A stretch of DNA of 64,000 bases from Alnus glutinosa (GCF_958979055.1 NC_084898.1:2986001-3050000), one strand, 5' to 3'; counted from the stretch's first letter, positions 44,601-57,347 are shown. Notes: generated from the letters alone by a model not told the origin. Translations and numbers: made by a program.

Positions 44601-47600
44601 TAAATCCATAAAGGCTATGGTACATTATGCAAACAGTACTTCAATGTATGAGGGGATATGAAATGTGCTACAGTAATTTATGAAGAATTTTCTGTGATGC
44701 AAAAGGCTAAAAAATTAAAAAGACGATTTTCTTCATTATGAAGAAATGATTTATGCTTTGTGTTGCAAAGGATAAAGGTAATCTCCTCTAGCAAATGCAA
44801 ATGGAGGGCAAACCTGGATGTTTTCTTGAGCTTTGCTGCTGAATCCCAGGTCCTTGGCTCTCTTCTGATAGCGTTCTATTGTCTTGCTTATACTGAATGA
44901 ATTGATGATTGAGAGTACATGGAAACAGTATTTGGAACAGGTTTCATTAGTACACACGTTATATATGTTGGAAATTACTTTAAATCATTACATGCGGCTA
45001 TATCATGTCAGAAAGATCACAAATGAACAAGGTTTATAATCTTCCCCAAGTCAATCAAGATTCAAGGCCTATTTTATCAATCTCAGTCTCATCAGTCGTC
45101 GATCGTAACATGACTTTCATGTTGTTATGAAAAAAATTTAAGTAAATATTTGTTATAAAACAATGCTTTACTTTCAAACTACTATCACAATTGTTTCTTA
45201 AATTATTACATGCTAAATGTAAGCATTTTATATATGTTATGTCAATTATTCTAGTGCATGGTTATTACTACATGCTTTTCATAAACTTTCCTTTTCAAGG
45301 CTCTTGTTAGAGTGCTTATTCATATACATTTAAATAGGATGAACCTGGTTCAAAGCTAAAAATCCCCCAAAGAGTTCGCCAAATATTTAAAGCCAAAAGA
45401 AACTTATATGCTTTATTTTCTTCACATTGAACACTAGCCAGATCATACTGAAACAGTCCATCATGATATGTTGTATTTTCAAACAAGAAGAACAATAACA
45501 CTTGCAGCAGCGACAAAAACTCCAACAAAATGACAGGAATCAGTTACTGTTAAATGCAAAAAACAAGGAGATAGGTGATGGCCGGTCTTAGAGTGCCAGG
45601 TCTACGATGACAACTCTGCGGCTTTGTTTGCTAAACCATTCTCCTTTTTCTTTTTCTTTTTTTTAGTTTTCAAAACAAAAATTTTAGCAAACAACCAAAA
45701 ACATAAAACATTCAAAATTGTTTTCACATTTATGTCACATCAGAACACTTGTTTAAACCAAAAACAAAAGGCACCCTCCAAACCACATTAACAAACGGAG
45801 CCAATAGAACTTTGAATCAATGTGATATCATGATTGTTAGAATATAAATTAAATGATTAAATTCATCTCTTCCTATCATCTTAGAGAAATGCTACACTTC
45901 TCAAATATTCTCTCCCAAATTTGCTCGCAAAATGATGTGCCACAATCCTATGTAATTCATTATTTTGAAAAATGTGTCATCATCTCATAGGATTGTAACT
46001 GTAACGATCTCAATTCTAAATTAGAGTAAAATTGTAGGCTTGGCCAAGTAGATGAGCTTAAAGATATGTATGCTCATTAGTCTGATTGGTTTATCTTAGT
46101 TAAATGGATCGATGTACCCTTAAAAACATGACATAGATATTTTTATTTTAAAGTCCAATATCAAAGATATGGCTAATTTAATGGTTAATTAGCAAATAGA
46201 GTATTAAGAGGGCATTAGATTGAATCTCCACAAAACAATTTTTATATGTGCATCCCGTCAAATTTAGAAATTTAGAGTATCACATGTGCAAATAGAATAT
46301 TTCCTTAATAATTTTAGCCCATATGTTCATCCCATCAAATTTAGAAATTGCATGGATTAAGGTTAGCTCAATATCTTGTACATTTTGTACGTATTAATGG
46401 ATTGAAATACTTTCCTTTTAGCCTTTCATTATCACATGCAAATATTTTTCATATCACATGTGATACCATATTTGAAATTGAAAATTTCAAAATAGTCATA
46501 ATTTTCTACACATATACGGTTAATTAATTAAATATGACAAGGTTTTTATTTCATTCATTCTTGCATTAAAATCGCATTGGGTGTTGTCTTTTAAACAAAG
46601 TAATTATATATCTTATCATTGCATACAATCCTCCACACCACTTTTGGCATTTATCTTAAAAAAAAAAAAATTTGTCAAAATTCCTTAAATCACTTCATTC
46701 TTAAAAACCTTAGAAACAAAATTGAACCCAAGACACAAACCGTAGTCTCCATTCTCTACCCTAGCCGTATACATTAAACTCTCATCTATTTTTTCTCTTC
46801 TCATTCTTCTAACAAAATACGCATAGCCGTCTCTCTCCCTTCCTCTTATTCTACCATTTTTTTTTTCAAGAACACCAAAAATTAGTACTACCCATTAGTC
46901 TTCAAAAAAATTCAATGTACTCTCTCTCTCTCTCTTTCTCATTCTCTTACTCTCCCAAATTTATATCAAACCACATGGTTGTAAAGGAAAATAGAGATCA
47001 TCACCAAGTCATTTCAACCTCTCATTTTCTTGCACGCGGTAAGTTTCTTGACCTTTCTTTTTCCCTTCCCTAGCAAAATATTTTAATGGCTTCAATAGAT
47101 TAATATATGTCCATTTGGATAACTTCAAATCATATATTATCACTATTAATTTCACTAACTTTTTTTTCTGCTACCATGTTTAAGATATTATCATAAACTA
47201 AAGATGTGTGTTTACTAATTTTAGTCATTTAATATTCAGTCTACATGAAATAGTATTACCTTTTGACAAACCATGAGTATACATGTGATTTATTTTATTT
47301 AACGAAGGATTTCCATAGTAATATCATATTTAAGATGCATGGTAGATTCAAATATTACATATACCCAAATCCATTTATCAAAGTTACTAAAAAGTCATGA
47401 GTTATTCAACAAGTCTAAGAATTTACGTTAAGATCTCTATATCATAATTTTAAAACACATATTGATCGGCCAAGGAGTGAGAACACGTAGCCAAACCTAG
47501 CGTGTTCATATAATTATAGTTTTCAAAATACTATGCATAAATCGTCACAAATGATTTAAGAAACATATTTTTATGTAAAAACAATTAAAGGATTTGATTC

Positions 47601-49994
47601 GGAACATGGAAAAGTAAGGTAGGTCTAGACCTTACAAGGCTCAATTTTTCATGAAAACAATTTTAATTAAAAATAGAAACTATATTTTATGTTAACTATG
47701 CAAATTTTCATTAAACTAGCTAATCAATGTGTTGCTTTCACAAAATGTTTTAAGGGATTTATGGTTTGAATTAGTTCCAGAATGAGTATAAAGAGAAACA
47801 AAAATAAATAAATAAAAAAAGGAAAAAAAAAAAAAAAAAAGGAAAATGTTTAAGAGATGCATTTGATCCATTATACTAAAGTTTTGGACCCGATTAGTTG
47901 TTTTAGTTAGGTAGGTCGGTTGGTCTATCCTAGCTAGGTTAGCAGTTAAATATTAATATAACCATACATTTGGTTCAGGTAATTGCTAGACAATGGCACC
48001 TTTTAGCAGCAGTATCAAAGTAAGGGGATCCTTAACTCCTTCTAAATATAATTTCATTGAATTATACCATTATAAAATATATTTAACTCTTTATGAAAAT
48101 TTCTTATGCTATGTTATCCTTATGTTTACATTAGTAATTGTGCTTACATGAAATAATTTTATAATAGAGTTTTAAATCCCTATAATTATTTTATATCACT
48201 CAACTTGGTATGAGTATAACCCTTGACTTTTATAGAAGTTTTAAATGAAATGCCAACTATTTTTGGAAAGTTCTCAAATATTTTATTGAAGATAAGTTTC
48301 CAAGTATGGAAAGTTTTGAATAAGGAAAGTTATAATGTTATGAAAACGCTCCCACACGTATTCCTAACAAGTTTCATGAGAAGTAAAGGAAAGAGAAATG
48401 ATTTATTATGTCAAGGACACATGTGTGGAGGATGTTATTTTGGCTCCAGAGATATTCACAGAAGTATGAACTCGGTACCGTTGCTCGAGATGGAAGCGTA
48501 TCCGCTGAAGGACGTTGAAAAGATTGTAATTCATCTCTATGTCATACTAAGTACACTTTAATTAATTAGCTGACGGGCAAGTCTGCGGCCACAATCGTTG
48601 CCATGGTCACAAGGACCGCGCAACCCAAGTACACGGTGTAATAGTGTACATGGGTCATAAAATGAGGGATTTTATTTATAAGAAAATATTTATATGATTT
48701 AAGTGTGTGAGAAATAATAGATTTACATTTTATATATTTCCGAGATTTAAAGAGCAAGAGTGTTACAAGTACAATTTTAAAGAAAATGAATTTAACTCGA
48801 CCGTTTTATGGTTGAGAATTTTCCTACTGAGCATTTCTTGTTCATCCTTACTTTGTTTTGTTTTCAGGTTATGAGCAAGGTTTAGGACGCCGGAATGTGG
48901 GGTTAGAAGATCCATAGAGAGCATGATCATGAAACATTTTATCTTAAGTTCAATTATAAAATGAGAAATTTTTTTATTGTCATCATGATATTTTGACCAA
49001 ACGTTTTCGCATTTACTAATTTTTTTTTTATTTGACACAATATTCTTAACATGCATTTAAGTCAGCATTTAGTTAATTGCTCTGATAACCTTATAATACT
49101 TTGCGCCTATGAGAGACCAAGTGGACCTAGCCCTAGTGGCTGGGGATGTTATAGTAAACACATCATTTGGGGAGCAAATGGTAGAGAAATTTTGGGAAGT
49201 GTAGCATTTTTCATCATTCTTAAGTTTTTGGAACAATTGGTGATTTAACATGGTATCATAACTAGAGGTTATGAATTCGAACCTTGTCCCACTCCCTATT
49301 TCAGTTAAAAATTTCACGTGTTGGGCCTAACTCGTTGAAGTAGAAAGAGAGTTTAAGCCAACACTCGAAGGGGAATGTTAGAATATAAATTAAAATAATT
49401 AAATTCATTCCTTCTATAAGCTTAAATTTTTTGGACAATTGGTCATTTAACAATGATATTCAAGGGTTGTGATTGATTGATTGACTAGTGAAAGTGTTTC
49501 CAACCATGTGAGTGTTGAGTTGAAATACTTGCACAAGTGTACCCAAACTCATTAGCTTAAGCTTTGGTTGAAGTGGTGTCCAAACATGTATATTAATGTA
49601 CTCTTAGTGGACTTCGTATGCAATTATCTCTCTAATAAATTGGTATCAAAGCTATGGTTAAGCTTCTACTTAAACGATCGTCTACATCTTTAACGCATTT
49701 GGTTTGGCTCCGATAAAGAGTTTAGATGGCTCTTAAAGCAAAGTTACGTTCGGTGGCCTACAAATGGTGTCACTCTTGTACACGTGACAATAGCTCTTGG
49801 ATTTATAAAGGACTTTTTTTTTTTTTTTTTGATAAGTAATTGTAAATATATAAATATAAAAAGCGCAGAGGGGCGCAACCCTTATAAAGGACTCAAACGC
49901 AAAGAGTTAGGTCAATGTGAAAGAGACTCACAGGTAAAGAAATTTGTTACGAGTGTCGAGTCCCATATTAAGGAAAAATAAACAAAGTGAGTAG

Positions 49995-50046
<52 letters not shown>

Positions 50047-51105
50047 TGGACCCAAACTCATTAGCTTAATAGTTAATATACATAAGTAGACCCAAACCCA
50101 TTAGCTTAAGATGTTGGGCTCGAGTGGTGTCCAAACATGTATATTAACGTACTCTTGGTGAACTCCATAAGTGATTATCTCCCTAACAAAATAAATGAGA
50201 GAAGTGAAAGCAAAGAAAGTGACAAGGATTTGACTACACCCATGGTAGGTAATGCCCAATGGAATTACATTTTGTTTGTATTAAATTGACTTGTTTGTGT
50301 TGTATTTATAGAGAAAATAAAGTGTGGAAAATAAAGCAATGTGTACGTACCAAACAAGACGATCCTAATAAATGAATAATGAAGGTGACTTTCCAAATTA
50401 CCATGAATGAAAAAGTGAATGGTAAAAACAACAGAATGCTTGTACAGTTCTAGGTACAAAACCGATCCTCAGAAAGGACAATATGATTAATAGTGAGGTG
50501 GAATCAAGCATGCAATTTGATGAATGATGAAGCATAAAATTATAGTAATTTGATATATGAAGCATATAAACATGAGTTTATGCTCTATTCATAATCTCAT
50601 ATAAATTTAAATATTCTGTACACGTCTTAAGGCTAGAACGAAAGAGACGGTCCATTATAGTTAATTAATAGCAATAGGATATGAATCTAAATAACTTTTT
50701 TGTTAACTTGAGTTAATTATTTAATCTACCCATACTAACTCAACTATGTGGTTATAATACATACAACAAGTACAACACAAACATCATGGTTAACCTAAAC
50801 CAATAGGTAGAGAGCGTTGGGGAAAGAGGTCGAATACTTTTCAGAGTTACTATTTACATGATGAATACTAGCATAGTACCGTAAGAAGGTGAAGCAGAAA
50901 TTCTTTCCCAGAAGTCAGAAGTACCTAGCTCTATCTAAGAGAAAAAAAAAAGTACCCAGCTCTTAAATAATCAACAAGATTCCATATATATTGTCAGTCA
51001 ACAGTTTGCAAGAACCATTTGTATAAACCAATTACATCAGCTACATAATTCACAGGATCAACGCAATAAACACTGTCAGCCCTTAACTAAACACTGTTAG
51101 CCCTT

Positions 51106-51150
<45 letters not shown>

Positions 51151-51692
51151 CCCAAGATAAATTAGTAAATGGAAAATCTCCATGATCGGTTGGAAGGACA
51201 AGCAGGTATACCAACGCAATGAACAAAATTAGGCAGTGTCTGATTAGGAATAATAATAAATTAAAAAAGAAAAAGAAAAAGAAGAAGATTAATAATCTAA
51301 AACATGGTATAGCCGCATGGGTTTAGCACAAACTAAAATGACTAAAATTAAACATAAAGAAAGAGTTTAGGGAGGTTCAACGGCAAAGATGAGTATATTT
51401 GACCAGAAATTTGAAGAAAAAGAATTGCTCAAGATGAGTTTCTAGATCCATGAATCTATCAACTTAATGATGAGATGAAAAGAGTAATCAATTAATAATC
51501 TAAAACATACCTAGAGCTCGAAAACTCATACAGCTTTCCTCTTGGAGAGAAAACGATCAGTGCAACTTCAGCATCGCATAGAACTGATAGCTCAAAGGCC
51601 TTCTTAAGCAGCCCATTTCTTCGCTTGGAGAAAGCCACTTGCCTGCTTGCAGCATTTTCTATGCGCTTAATCTGAGTTTTCCCCCTCACCAT
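41611..51692 (-). CDS. SOC1/AGL42-clade MIKC-type MADS-box factor, seven exons
   Basis: Exons 51692-51511, 44892-44814, 43424-43363, 43246-43147, 42845-42804, 42716-42675 and 41715-41611 join with GT-AG borders to 203 residues. Exon 1 is the standard 182-bp MADS exon ('[18 protein letters not shown]' to '[12 protein letters not shown]'). Exon 2 starts the I region ('[14 protein letters not shown]'), exons 3-6 encode the K-domain heptads ('[20 protein letters not shown]', '[14 protein letters not shown]'). The last exon ends '[14 protein letters not shown]', the SOC1 motif that defines this clade. The protein binds CArG boxes as a dimer and promotes flowering or axillary meristem change. The start at 51692 is the usual MVRGK Met; an in-frame Met three codons earlier (51701) is less likely. 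Intron 1 is 6.6 kb and full of insertions. I cannot decide between SOC1 and AGL42/71/72. Confidence 0.94.
42502..42600. mobile_element. Small MITE in MADS intron 6
   Basis: GCTCGGGGTACTACAACTTTCTTATAA at the left and AAAAGCTGTAGTATTCC at the right are inverted. It belongs to the same family as 43777-43977 but is deleted in part. Confidence 0.5.
43777..43977. mobile_element. MITE in MADS intron 2
   Basis: TIRs GCTTAGGGTACTACAGCTTTTAC and GTAAAAGTTGTAGTACCCCTAGC enclose about 155 bp. Both arms also share ACGTGCA/TGCACGT-type words. No clear target duplication is seen. Confidence 0.7.
45617..45804. mobile_element. MITE in MADS intron 1, GGCTCCGTTTGTTAA family
   Basis: GCGGCTTTGTTTGCTAAACC and AACAAACGGAGCC form the termini, with CATTTATGTCACATCAGAACAC inside. 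Compare 43523-43610 and 6849-7043. Confidence 0.55.
45884..49212. mobile_element. MITE inserted in the TRIM 5' LTR and itself interrupted
   Basis: The termini GAGAAATGCTACACTTC (45884) and GAAGTGTAGCATTTTTC (ending 49212) are inverted and the match extends about 50 bp to ATGATGTG / CACATCAT. Flanks ATCATCTTA (45875-45883) and ATCATTCTTA (49213-49222) are a 9-10 bp target duplication with one inserted base, which suggests a MULE-type MITE. Without the nested LTR it is about 170 bp. Confidence 0.85.
46000..49153 (+). mobile_element. Probable solo LTR of a Ty3/Gypsy element (~3.15 kb)
   Basis: The segment begins TGTAACGATCTC, the start common to long LTRs of plant chromovirus-type Gypsy elements, and ends GGGGATGTTATA (GTTACA expected). 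It splits the MITE between GTAAC (45995-45999) and GTAAA (49154-49158), a 5-bp duplication with one mismatch. No PBS, gag or pol is found, so recombination between two LTRs has probably removed the body. An open stretch at 48223-48561 inside it has no recognisable domain. The decayed end and internal stops suggest an old insertion. Confidence 0.7.
49505..50187 (+). mobile_element. Second TRIM-like element in MADS intron 1
   Basis: Direct repeats 49505-49638 and about 49945-50187 share GAGTGT(T/C)GAGT, CCCAAACTCATTAGCTTAAG, GTGGTGTCCAAACATGTATATTAA and GTACTCTTGGTG. TGGTATCAAAGC at 49641-49652, two bases after the first repeat, is a primer-binding site. The right repeat is swollen by an (AT)n run (50000-50044) and an internal CCCAAAC...TTAGCTTAA duplication. 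The interior is about 300 bp and non-coding. Confidence 0.7.
51108..51147. repeat. (CT)n microsatellite in MADS intron 1 near exon 1
   Basis: About 19 CT units, read as GA on the gene strand, 365 bp inside intron 1. GA repeats can bind BPC/GAGA factors in plant MADS genes; that role here is only inferred. Confidence 0.9.
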
Positions 51693-52218
51693 TTCTTGCA
51701 CCTAAAGCCGATTCCAGGAAAAACCCAGAAAAGAAAACGGAAGATTATATGGAAAACCGAACTGAAACCGGATAAACTCTGGATCTAAAACCAAAGATGA
51801 CGAACTGCTGTGCAAGACCCAGACACAGTTTCTAAAAATAGAAAGGGGTTAAGGTTAAGGAAATCTAGGCGGACAAAGCACAGAAAGAGAAAACAAATTA
51901 GTGGAAGATCTCAGGGAGATAAGAGAGGAGAGAATCTGAGAAATATCCAGAAACCCTACGATGATGCTTGGATAGTTGGATAGTAAGAAACCATGGAGAT
52001 TGATTGATTGATTGATTTGATATTTTGATTACCCTCCTTTGTTTTCTTTCTGAGCTAGAAGCCTACAAGAACCCTAGAAGATAAATAAAGAAAGCCCCAG
52101 TAAGGCTAGGAACCTAATCTCTTTCTTTTTTAGGTAACTATAAGGGCAAAAATAGACATATCCCAGAAAAAGAAAAAACAGGAATAAGTGCCAAAAACAT
52201 GTGAACTGGTTGGACCAT

Positions 52219-52228
52219 CCAATTAAGG
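52219..52228. promoter_or_regulatory. CArG box upstream of the MADS gene
   Basis: CCAATTAAGG is a perfect CC(A/T)6GG site 527 bp upstream of the start codon. SOC1-type promoters are bound by FLC, SVP and SOC1 itself at CArG boxes. Function here is inferred. Confidence 0.5.
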
Positions 52229-52639
52229 AACCTCTATTAGAGGCATGGAAACTCGGTGCCATCGAGTACTTTGACGAGAACGACAACCTCTCCCCTCGGT
52301 GACCGTTCAGGCGGCAGTGAAGCCGTGTCGTGGGCAGAACTTTATTGAACATTCCTGTCGGTTTCCAGTAACACCCGGACAGGTTGGAACCCAAAGTTGC
52401 AGGAAAATTTGGAGCACTGCTTGGGCACCGTAAGCTTTTCCTCTTTGGAGTAAAAGAAAAGAAATTGTTTGTCCGTACGAGACTGTTGATCGTCCGTACA
52501 ATGAAATGACATCTGGACCAGCAATATTTTGCCATGTCAGCATGTTGCGGAAGATATTTATTCGACATTGTCATGCTCTCCTTCGGTGCTTTTGCTTTCT
52601 CCTTTTTCAGGGGTAGTATTGGTAGTCGCGTCACTTGGG

Positions 52640-55630
52640 GATATTACGAGAGCATTCCCACAGCTTTCCGATCATTTTTCTTAATTAAAGGAAACAAAAC
52701 CATTTTTTATTTCATTATTCAAAAACACCCTACAGTAATTCTCTTTTATTTTTTTTCCATATCATTAAAATATTATTTTTTTTTACTTTTATTTTAATTA
52801 AAAGTAATAAAATAATATAAAATATGAGAAAAATAATATATTTTATGAATAAATAATTGAATGTAAAGCGATGGAAGCACTATTTACTTTACAATTGGCA
52901 GAAAATACACTGTTTTGTTCATGCTTTTAGAGTTTAGATGTACCTATTTCTTTTTTAATAATATTTTGGCTTTTTTCTTTTGTATTTTTTCAATAATGTC
53001 ATATTGACTTGACCTAAATATAAAAATAATTTATGGTGCATTTTGGTGTTGGATTATTGAAATTAGAATTCAATTTTTATTTGGTATGCAAATTTTAATG
53101 TTTGACTTTTTATAAAATATATATATTTGAATAAAATATGACTTATTTTTTAAAAAGTTAAATAAAATATGATTTGGCTTTGAAAAAACAAAATCAGAAT
53201 CATATTCATTTTTTAGAATTCTGTTACCAAACACACCATTAAGCATTTTGTAAGGGTTTAAATTTATTTTACTTTTGTAATAAATTTTGTTTTGAAAAAA
53301 TAAAACAAACCGGCGAAATAAAAAAAATATTATCAAACAAAGCCTATTATCATGTAAAAAAATATATACGTGCTTCTCATATATTCAAATGATATATACC
53401 ATTTTTAAAAATTAAATTTGAAAAATTTTTACAGTCCAACTTATATCTGGTTCAACCCATCATTAATATTAAATTTTTGGGAGATAAGGTTTTTTTTATT
53501 ATTATTATTGTTGTTCAAGATAAAAATTATTTGGGAAAGAGAAAAGTGGATGAAGATCCATTGAACTCATTTATTTCTCTTATAGCACTCCCAATGGATT
53601 ATCTATTTGCAACTTTAAGGTATAATAAATAACAAAAGTGCTAAAAAGAAGCTCCATGGACTTATGTATTTTAATTCTATAATAAATTTTTCTTAATTCT
53701 ATAAATTGTGTTATACTATTCACTTATCTTTTTTTTTATTATTCTTTATCTCCACATTTTTCCACTTTTTTTTTTCCTTTTCCCTCCACGACTCCACGTT
53801 CTTCCTTTTTTTTTTCTTCATTTATAGTAAAGATCTAAGGGAAAGTGTGTGAACTAGTGGAGTTATCAAGCAGGACCCACATAGAAAAAAAAAATACAAT
53901 AATGAAAAATAAAAAATAAAAATATATAAAATTAAGAATAGATAATCGGATGTATTGTGCATTTTAAAAATTATTAGTTAAACTAGATAAAAAAAATTTT
54001 GATTAACTATTTTAGATTGAAATATACATAAGTCATTGGGAGTGCTCTTAAGCTAAAGAAATAGACCTATCCACAACCACAAACAATCCACAATTGTTTG
54101 GAGCTTAGATAACTAACACAACTTGTCCACCCACACAAGCAAGTCATATGCCTCTCCTCCATCATCTTCGGCTACCGCTTTTTTCGCCAACATCCTTTGT
54201 TAAAGCGTGTGCGGCGTGTATGCTAATGCCACACGTACCACCATCCTCTTTTGTTTTTTTCGGGTAGATCTAACAAATCTTTACTCCCTACTTGTCTCAC
54301 TCTCTTCCGATGGGTTCAAGATTCTCTACAATTTTAAAGAAATTTGAGATTCTCAAATCGTATGAATTTAGGTCGTTCATGTATCGAACATCATGAAAAA
54401 TGCTATATATTAAAAAGATGACATGTTAACAATGAGAATTGAGTATATTTTTATCAAGTTCTTTCACTTCATGTCGTATAAAAGTTTTGAGCAAAAAACT
54501 GTCTTTTGATTTAATAAAAAAGAAGCGTATCTTCAAAAGTAAAAAATAAAAAAATAAAATAAAATAAAAAAAGGAGCATTTTGGAATGATTTTTTATTTT
54601 TTTGTCTCGATAAAATGTCATATCTTTAATATGTAGCATTTTTCACGTCATTCGATGTAAAAAACGGTTTAAATTCATATAATTTGATAATTTCAAATTT
54701 ATTTAAAATTGTAGAAAATCTTAATCCCCATTTGTCTCACAATCGATCCAACATAAAAATTCATTATCTACTCATAGATATATTCCTTAGCCCTAACAAG
54801 GCTTAAGAACCTTAAGAGCATTCTCAATTGACTCTTTAAAATTTCAATAAATTTTAGTGAAATAATCAACCTTTTTTGTGCTTAACTATCATTTTTAAAA
54901 AGTTCCATTCGTCAAACTCTTTAAACATTTATCTATTTTAACTAAATGTTATTTTTTATTGGTTTTGGAGCAACAACTTTAACTATTTAAACATTAAAAA
55001 TTGAAGAGTATGCATTCTCCCGACAAGGATTTGGCAGGAAATTGAAAAAAAAAATTAAAAAATAAATAGAGAAAAGATTTGGGGGGTTAAATATAAAGAG
55101 AGTTTTTACCGTTCACTATTTTAGAGATCGAAATTTTAAAAAGTTTGATGAATAGGTTGTTTTGATAATTTTCATTTATCAAATTTTTGAAGTAAAAAGC
55201 CTATTGAATAAACACTAAAAGACTTCAACTGGATCATGATTTGTAAGTAAAGGTCGTACAATATTTAACTGAGGTTGGCTTCCTTCCAGATAGCTTTTTC
55301 CAAGACAGTTGAAGGCTTGCAATGGATGAGCCACAGCTGCCTGCATTAATATTATTATCCTTTTATGGGGAGAAGAAACGAAAACAGAAGATATTCTGAA
55401 GATTTTTCAAGCCTCGACGTTGGTTGTGAGAGCTGTGAGTTGCCCAAAAATTAATCATACTTTTCCGCCCTAACCCATGCGCTAAGGAAGCGAACCCACG
55501 CATATATATATCCGCTGATTCTGGGCTCGCCAAACAAGACTTAGATCCGTGTAATCGGTGTAATATCAAGGCTACAGTACGGCTGCTATTACTATAATCT
55601 GGACAGTTTATTTAATTATTTTTAACAAAA
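52640..55630. other. AT-rich intergenic region with three MITE-like elements
   Basis: 53032-53245 has ends ATGGTGCATTTTGGTGTTGGA and CCAAACACACCATTA. 53583-54050 has ends AGCACTCCCAATGGATTATCTATTT and ATATACATAAGTCATTGGGAGTGCTC. 54806-55215 has weaker ends (AGCATTCTCAATTGACTCTTT and AAAAAGCCTATTGAATAAACACT). No gene is seen. Around 55363-55569 a minus-strand open stretch has no recognisable features. Confidence 0.55.
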
Positions 55631-56940
55631 CCACTCAATATATATATATATATATATATTCGATATTCAGCTGATTATTAAATATTTAAGTTTAACTCAT
55701 TTAATTTTATTTCAAATACGAATCGAGCTTGAGCTTATCAAGAAGTTTTCAATTAATTAATGTATTTATTATATAAAGTAAATATTATGGTTATTTATCT
55801 TTTTGTAAATTTATATTAATTATTGTTAAAATTTTATCATTTGAGTTAATTAAATAAATTAACTTTGATCTTAAATAATCTAATCTCGAGTTTATATGTA
55901 TGTGTATGAATTTATTATTCACATACACAAGCATGCACGCGCAAACAAACATATATTTATACATATATACTTACAAACACACTTATATACTCACAAATAT
56001 TTAAAATTAAATTCACAATAACAATAATTTAAGTTATATCTATCATATTAGAAATAAAATATTATAACAAAATTAAAATAATTCTTTTTTTTTAATTTTA
56101 TTTTTTATAAAAATAAAGTTATACGAGTTTATACAAGCTTATCTGAATCGAATCGAGCTGAATTCGTACGAGTATGTCTCGTTTAATATTCGAATATATT
56201 ATTGTGTTTACGAACTACTCGTTTATTATTTGAATAGAAACCAAATCGAATTTAACCGAGTCGAGCCGAGTTCACAAGCAGATTGACTTATCTTACACCC
56301 ATACCAATCAACAAAGATTGGCTTAAATTGAAACTCTCTTTCTTTCTTTTTAGCAATCTTAAGTGTCTCAAGTATGCTCTTAATAATGTTTATAGATGCT
56401 ATTTGACATCCTCTCCTTACAAGTCGATTTTTAATGTTAATTTTTAGTTAAATGTTGTATATCATTTGATATTAGAGCCAACTACCGTGTCTACAATGAG
56501 ATCGAACGCAGTTCATAGATCGAGTAAGAGATCGAATGAATTTCGACTTTGTGGTCGAGCGAAGGAAGAGAAAACTTATAGGCTAGATTAAAATGTTGGT
56601 TCTATACATGTATATACATAGTATTAAGTACGCAATTGAATATTGATATGTTAGCTAACAACCATCAATTTTTTATTTTTTTTTTTCGTGTTCTGTTATC
56701 GCACCAGAGGAAGAACAATGGGGATAACATAACACAATCTCCCCTTTTGTGTGGCTCGAGTTCCTTGATTACACAAGAAGAGGACTCTTTTTCCTTTTTG
56801 GGGTTAGATTTGGTCCATTGGTCCAGAAGGTTTAGTTTGGTTTAGGTTAGACCCATCTTTTGAAGCTTATACAGATCTATGTTGTGTACTTTCTCTATCT
56901 AAAAATTAAATTGTTGTACTATTGTTTTTTTTTAAAGAAA
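55631..56940. other. Repeat-derived region, no gene seen
   Basis: It has an (AT)n run at 55638-55660 and CGAATCGAGCT / GAGTCGAGCCGAG words near 55720 and 56150-56275 shared with the arms of the large inverted repeat. A TTTGATATTAGAGCC segment near 56466 resembles a decayed retroelement primer-binding site. Confidence 0.4.
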
Positions 56941-56944
56941 AAAA

Positions 56945-57313
56945 CATTGTCCTACACGTGCCGTTTCCAGTGACGACGCTCCCCGACGCTGGCTGTTGTG
57001 TGGTTTTCTGTTTTGTGTTATTTCTTTGTTTATCGGGTCCAGTTTGCCTTTGTAATGCTCAAATTTGTACTGGACCATTTATTGGCATATTGCTATATCA
57101 GCCCTCTTTTTTTAGAGTATGCGTTATTATAAAAAGAGGCTCAAATGGTATCCTTGTATTGTTTCTATGTTGTTTAGGCAGCTGTTTTTAAGTCAGATCC
57201 TTTTAGCTTATGATGTAGGGGGTCTTGTACCTCTTTGTCATGTAATTGCCTTCGGGCTTTCCAGTCATATATTGTAGCACATGATACTTGTTAAAAATAA
57301 AATAAAATAAAAA
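56945..57313 (+). mobile_element. LINE 3' end (5'-truncated)
   Basis: It shares with 29810-30143 the 3' UTR words CTTTGTAATGC, GATGTAGGGGGTCTTGTACC, TGTAATTGCCTT and an end GCACATGATACTTGTT before a tail of TAAAATAAAATAAAATAAAA. Flanks do not show a clear target duplication. Confidence 0.65.
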
Positions 57314-57347
57314 GGCTAAGGGGACTATCTTTTGGCCTTTGTTGGCA

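Larger units (their letters stand above)
45835..49452 (+). mobile_element. TRIM retroelement with 77-bp LTRs, interrupted by later insertions
   Basis: The 5' LTR is 45835-45883 plus 49223-49250 (49 + 28 = 77 bp); the 3' LTR is 49376-49452 (77 bp). Both start TGTTAGAATATAAATTAAA and end TTTAACA. TGGTATCATAAC, a mutated initiator tRNA-Met primer site, follows the 5' LTR directly at 49251. A purine-rich CGAAGGGGAA precedes the 3' LTR. The exact 5-bp duplication ATGAT flanks the whole at 45830-45834 and 49453-49457. The interior is only 125 bp, so the original element was 279 bp. Confidence 0.9.

Noticed and set aside
48223..48561. 112-codon plus-strand open frame in MADS intron 1
   Set aside because: It lies inside the probable solo LTR and shows no domain. 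LTRs do not normally encode proteins.
49251..49290. tRNA-like A/B box words (TGGTATCA...GAATTCGAACC), possible SINE
   Set aside because: The same words are better explained as the primer-binding site and adjacent interior of the TRIM, given paired 77-bp LTRs and an exact 5-bp duplication.
52074..52634. 186-codon minus-strand open frame upstream of the MADS gene
   Set aside because: No recognisable domain, low-complexity Leu/Phe end. It overlaps the expected promoter and leader region of the MADS gene and is more likely a chance frame.
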